Below, piece after piece: positions 5,986 through 8,028 of a stretch of 8,028 nt of DNA. Source of the stretch: Methylocapsa sp. GTDB lineage: Bacteria > Pseudomonadota > Alphaproteobacteria > Rhizobiales > Beijerinckiaceae. The stretch lies in contig PLUZ01000577.1 of the NCBI GenBank assembly GCA_003162995.1, positions 1 through 8,028 of the forward strand, in the 5' to 3' direction. The position numbers were made by a program, and so were the translations under genes. Position 1 is the stretch's first letter, and the number at the start of each line of letters is the position of its first letter. Below the pieces are notes generated by a model. That model was not told the origin of the DNA, ran no database searches, and was given only the letters and a program-made list of their open reading frames with translations.

Positions 5986-6984
5986 ATGGGTTTGTTGATT
6001 AACGGCCAATGGCGTGACCAGTGGTACGATACGTCTGGCTCTGGAGGACGTTTCCTGCGCAAGGATAGCGCCTACCGCAACTGGGTGACGGTCGATGGCG
6101 CACCCGGTCCCACGGGTCATGGAGGCTTTCCCGCCGAGCTTGGACGCTATCACCTCTACGTCTCGCTTGCCTGCCCCTGGGCCCATCGCACACTCATCCT
6201 GCGGTCCTTAAAGGGGCTCGAAGCAATCATCCCGGTGTCCGTCGTTCACTGGCGAATGCTGGAAAACGGCTGGACTTTTGAAGACGGCCCCGGCGTCGTA
6301 CCCGACTCAAATCTTGGGGCCAAATTTCTTTATGAAATCTACATCGCCAGCGACCCAAATTACACTGGCCGCGTCACAGTTCCAGTGTTATGGGACAAAC
6401 GCCGAGGCGCGATCGTCAACAACGAGTCTTCGGAAATAATCCGCATGATGAACTGCGCCTTCAATGCCCTTGGCGCGAAATCAGGCGATTACTATCCGGA
6501 GGAGCTTCGACTCGAGATTGAAAGCGTCAACACGCGCGTCTACGATACTCTGAACAACGGGGTTTACAAAGCCGGTTTTGCGACGAGTCAGACAGCTTAT
6601 GAAGAAGCGGTTGAGCCGCTGTTCGAGACGCTTGACTGGCTTGAATCGCGACTGGCTTCAGCGCGTTACCTCGTCGACAACCGGCTGACGGAGGCGGACG
6701 TTCGCCTGTTCACCACACTCGTACGCTTCGACTCGATCTATTACGGGCACTTTAAGTGCAACCTGCGGCGTCTCGTCGATTATCCCAATCTATGGGCCTA
6801 CACGCGCGATCTCTTTCAGACGCCGGGAATTGGCGTGACTGTCAATCTCGATCACGCTAAGCGACACTACTACGAGAGCCATCGCACCATAAATCCGACT
6901 GGTATCGTGCCGAAGGGCCCCATCCTCGATTTTATGGTGCCGCACGATCGAGCCGCGCTGGGCCGGGTTTCCACCGCAGCGTAA
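5986..6984 (+). CDS. yqjG: Glutathionyl-hydroquinone reductase (Xi-class GST)
   Basis: Predicted 332-residue cytoplasmic enzyme of the YqjG/ECM4 family. It uses glutathione to reduce glutathionyl-hydroquinones, releasing free hydroquinone and oxidised glutathione; relatives serve in quinone detoxification or chlorophenol breakdown. The catalytic motif CPWAHR has its cysteine at residue 63, where I recall the E. coli enzyme has it. Other hallmarks are VVHWRMLENGWTF (86-98), the cis-proline segment VPVLWD (132-137), the glutathione-binding NNESSEI (145-151), YKAGFA (194-199), LTEADVRLF (234-242) and FDSIYYGHFKCNLRRL (248-263). Length is normal for the family (about 320-330), with thioredoxin-like N-terminal and helical C-terminal domains both complete. 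AAGGAG (5972-5977) lies eight bases before the ATG. No T-rich hairpin terminator was seen after it. The symbol is by family resemblance only. Confidence 0.92.
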   Translation: MGLLINGQWRDQWYDTSGSGGRFLRKDSAYRNWVTVDGAPGPTGHGGFPAELGRYHLYVSLACPWAHRTLILRSLKGLEAIIPVSVVHWRMLENGWTFEDGPGVVPDSNLGAKFLYEIYIASDPNYTGRVTVPVLWDKRRGAIVNNESSEIIRMMNCAFNALGAKSGDYYPEELRLEIESVNTRVYDTLNNGVYKAGFATSQTAYEEAVEPLFETLDWLESRLASARYLVDNRLTEADVRLFTTLVRFDSIYYGHFKCNLRRLVDYPNLWAYTRDLFQTPGIGVTVNLDHAKRHYYESHRTINPTGIVPKGPILDFMVPHDRAALGRVSTAA

Positions 6985-7076
6985 ATCCTTGCCAAGAATT
7001 TCATGACGATAGGTGGCGTCAATTGGAGGTATTGCCGTGACCACAGGCCGCAGGATCTCGCGGATTTGAATTCAGC

Positions 7077-7148
7077 ATGAGGGGCACTCTACTTTACCTG
7101 ATGCGGAGAACGTTGTTGTCTGTGAATCGGGGGACGCTACCCAGAATG
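7077..7148 (+). repeat. Possible degenerate 24-base triplication before CYTH
   Basis: Read in the CYTH frame, three successive 8-codon blocks translate as MRGTLLYL, MRRTLLSV and NRGTLPRM; the last Met is the likely CYTH start. Agreement is partial, about half the bases between the second and third blocks, so this may be chance. If translated it would add 23 residues before the normal start. Confidence 0.2.
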
Positions 7149-7651
7149 CCAGTTGAGATCGAGCGGAAATTCCTCGTCGCCAATGATGGGTGGCGCTCGG
7201 CCATCTGTGATAGCGAGAAGTTGCGAGATGGCCTTATTGGGGAGTTCGACGGATACAAAGTTCGCGTGCGACTTGGTGAGAACAGGGCGTCTATCGCCGT
7301 GAAGGGTCCGCGATTTGGGTCGCGTCGAACCGAATTTGAGTATGAAATCCCCAAAGTCATGCCGAAGCGATGCTCAATACTGTCTGTGGGGAACGGTGTG
7401 TCGAGAAGACGCGCCATAGCGTCCCTCATGCTGGGTTCATATGGGCGGTCGATGTGTACGAGGGCCAATTGGCAACCATTGTTCTGGCTGAGATAGAGCT
7501 TTCGGACGAAAAGCAGGCCTTCGAGAAACCGGATTGGGCCGGAACAGAGATAACAAATGACCCCCGATTTCATAACAGGGCCTTGTTTCGTCTGTGCACA
7601 GACGCGGGCCGTCCACTCACCGTAGCCGAGTTGCTCACTGCCGCGACGTGA
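7146..7651 (+). pseudogene. CYTH-domain phosphohydrolase, split by frameshift
   Basis: The CYTH fold hydrolyses triphosphates such as tripolyphosphate or thiamine triphosphate inside a tunnel lined by acidic and basic residues; some members are adenylate cyclases. The first part (7146-7352, 69 residues) carries the signature EIERKFLV, then LRDGLIGEFDGYKVRVRL, ASIAVKG and EFEYEIP. The same frame then turns to nonsense and stops at 7496. The homology resumes in another frame at 7355: SHAEAMLN, ERCVEKTRHSVPHAG, WAVDVYEG, LATIVLAEIELSDE and DPRFHNRAL, ending with a TGA at 7651. One base lost in the CCCCAAAG tract (7349-7356) explains the break; repaired length is about 168 residues, normal for single-domain members. 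The ATG at 7146 fits the family start but has only a distant GGGGGA as binding site. The sequence is otherwise well preserved, so the break is recent or a sequencing error. Confidence 0.8.
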
Positions 7652-8028
7652 GGAATGGAAATTTCTCAGCGGCTCAGGTGTACTCGACGCCTCCTAAACT
7701 TTTTATCAGCTCAGCTGGCAATGATATACAGCCACTATCCCTGCTTTGCTGGCCGTTCGGGAGGTTGGGGTTATTATGTCCGCTTGTGGCGCTGAACGTA
7801 AGCGCCGGCTCGGCTCACTTGCGGCAGCTATCTAAGGCATTTCGGAAAACGTATGTTCGTCGCGAGCCTTTCTCAGGCTGACCGATGGTGTTCTCTAATG
7901 GGTCAAGGGCGACTGCACAGGTTTGGGTGGTTAGCGCTTCCTTCGGGTGACTGCGTTCTCTGCGCGCTCGATGGCGCTTGACGGGGTCAGCTGGGCGCGA
8001 GGCGGCTTGGTTGAAACCGCACTGGCCG
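7652..8028. other. No assignable gene at right edge
   Basis: Both strands were read and nothing recognisable was found. A minus-strand frame stays open from the edge (8027) to a TGA at 7817-7815, about 70 codons, with no family motif. Plus-strand frames are short and low in coding character. A small hairpin, AGCCT-TTCTC-AGGCT, lies near 7865-7880 without a T run. The part around 7770-7820 has the look of a degraded intergenic remnant. Confidence 0.4.

Noticed and set aside
5733..6002. 89-codon plus-strand frame before the reductase
   Set aside because: GTG start without binding site, Arg-rich, overlapping the strong start of the reductase.
7594..7881. 95-codon plus-strand frame after CYTH
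   Set aside because: It overlaps the end of the CYTH homology in another frame and shows no family motif.
7815..8027. Minus-strand frame open to the right edge
   Set aside because: About 70 codons without a recognisable motif or visible start; too little to call a gene, though it could be the tail of one beyond the edge.

Overview
The window looks like chromosome from an alphaproteobacterium, most likely a Bradyrhizobium-like member of the Hyphomicrobiales. The basis is moderately GC-rich coding sequence, a DUF4142 exported protein, a small glycine-rich secreted protein of a kind common there, a CYTH protein of the rhizobial type, and a possible GGAAC-type (EcfG) general-stress promoter. This placement rests on protein style and recall, not on a search. 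I see no rRNA, tRNA, CRISPR array, complete insertion sequence or phage gene.

Layout. From 1 to about 5423 nearly everything reads on the minus strand; from 5986 onward the recognisable genes read on the plus strand. In order: the first codons of a gene leaving the left edge (1-9); a DUF4142 exported protein (42-623); a decayed short exported protein (686-890); a glycine-rich secreted protein (918-1283); a 5'-truncated flavodoxin/WrbA-like gene (1525-1959); a periplasmic PQQ-type sugar dehydrogenase fused to cytochrome c (1984-3777); a 420-base gap with a strong hairpin; an HD-domain hydrolase (4198-4839); a small exported protein whose start is out of frame (4975-5423); a gap of about 560 bases; a glutathionyl-hydroquinone reductase (5986-6984); a CYTH phosphohydrolase split by a frameshift (7146-7651); and about 380 bases with no assignable gene.

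Five genes look intact: DUF4142, the glycine-rich protein, the PQQ dehydrogenase, the HD protein and the hydroquinone reductase. Four others are broken, and each inferred frameshift is explained by one missing base. That fits either real gene decay in an accessory region or deletion errors in the assembly; the sequence alone cannot decide.

Functionally the window is a loose set of single-gene units, mostly envelope and redox proteins, not one pathway. The PQQ dehydrogenase passes electrons to its own cytochrome domain, the hydroquinone reductase handles glutathionylated quinones, and the broken flavodoxin was probably a quinone or FMN reductase. I found no convincing previously undescribed multi-gene system. 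The most useful observations are the broken genes and a few palindromic sites.
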